Positions 63,067 through 64,000 of a DNA stretch of 64,000 nucleotides are shown in pieces. This DNA comes from Aliirhizobium wenxiniae. GTDB taxonomy: Bacteria; Pseudomonadota; Alphaproteobacteria; Rhizobiales; Rhizobiaceae. The stretch is from assembly GCF_014201355.1 (NCBI RefSeq), contig NZ_JACHEG010000002.1, positions 248,001 to 312,000 on the forward strand, in the 5' to 3' direction. Each line of letters starts with the position of its first letter. Position 1 is the first letter of the stretch. Below the pieces are notes generated by a model. It was not told the origin of the DNA and searched no databases. It saw only the letters and a program-made list of their open reading frames with translations. The position numbers and the translations under genes are program-made.

Positions 63067-64000
<934 letters not shown>

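Overview
The window comes from the chromosome of an alphaproteobacterium of the Rhizobiales, most likely a Rhizobiaceae member (Rhizobium, Agrobacterium or Neorhizobium group). Reasons: high GC, the lptF-lptG-lptD-surA-pdxA-rsmA and rpsF-rpsR-DUF2232-rplI-dnaB-alr-radA-cvpA-purF gene orders, an Omp25/RopB-type barrel protein, and RIME-like mosaic repeats between genes. It is mostly housekeeping DNA with small accessory insertions. No phage, transposase, rRNA, intact tRNA or CRISPR array was seen.

Layout. 1-4.6 kb: start of an LPG-synthase-type membrane protein (runs off the left edge), secreted RNase T2, a GST, a 42-aa basic protein, an orphan TctC/Bug binding protein and an outer-membrane barrel. 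4.6-8.2 kb: uvrC-pgsA-moaD-moaE. 8.2-13.4 kb: orphan LivH-like permease facing a CGNR regulator plus lipoprotein, ndk, GST, DinB protein and a degenerate GGDEF protein. 13.4-18.6 kb: ABC-F ATPase, prolyl oligopeptidase and polysaccharide deacetylase. 18.6-28.4 kb: pepA-holC diverging from the LPS-export and rRNA-maturation operon lptF-lptG-lptD-surA-pdxA-rsmA. 28.4-34.8 kb: a metal and corrinoid locus with a COG0523 GTPase facing a cobalamin riboswitch that leads a BtuFCD-type ABC operon. That operon has two tandem binding proteins and ends in a SAM methyltransferase. 34.8-41.4 kb: fabD-fabG-acpP-fabF-mltG-yicC-gmk on the minus strand. 41.6-44.3 kb: aldo/keto reductase and a DyP peroxidase split by a frame change. 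44.6-49 kb: rpsF-rpsR-DUF2232-rplI-dnaB. 49-50.6 kb: accessory insertion with an orphan CbiM under a second cobalamin riboswitch and a ClbS/DfsB-like protein. 50.8-57.4 kb: alr, radA, cvpA, purF, an SDR and a DedA protein. 57.4-59.8 kb: TetR regulator facing a YecD-like hydrolase and an AbrB-type transporter. 60-64 kb: cysS, then a tightly packed DUF559 - GFA - GFA - GFA - prolyl aminopeptidase cluster.

How genes work together. Two separate transcription units, about 20 kb apart, each carry a B12 riboswitch. One should import corrinoids (periplasmic binding proteins, permease, ATPase) and the other cobalt (CbiM). With the COG0523 metallochaperone-like GTPase and its Zur-like operator, this gives a vitamin B12, cobalt and zinc supply network. 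The most unusual signals are that riboswitch operon (duplicated binding protein, terminal methyltransferase, possible leader ORF), the split DyP peroxidase, two tRNA anticodon-arm-like hairpins (Lys-UUU on plus, Arg-UCU on minus) after rpsR, a 42-bp perfect palindrome spanning the rsmA stop codon, and three tandem GFA paralogues. Gene starts were chosen from Shine-Dalgarno spacing and family N-termini. All function calls rest on reading motifs, without database searches.
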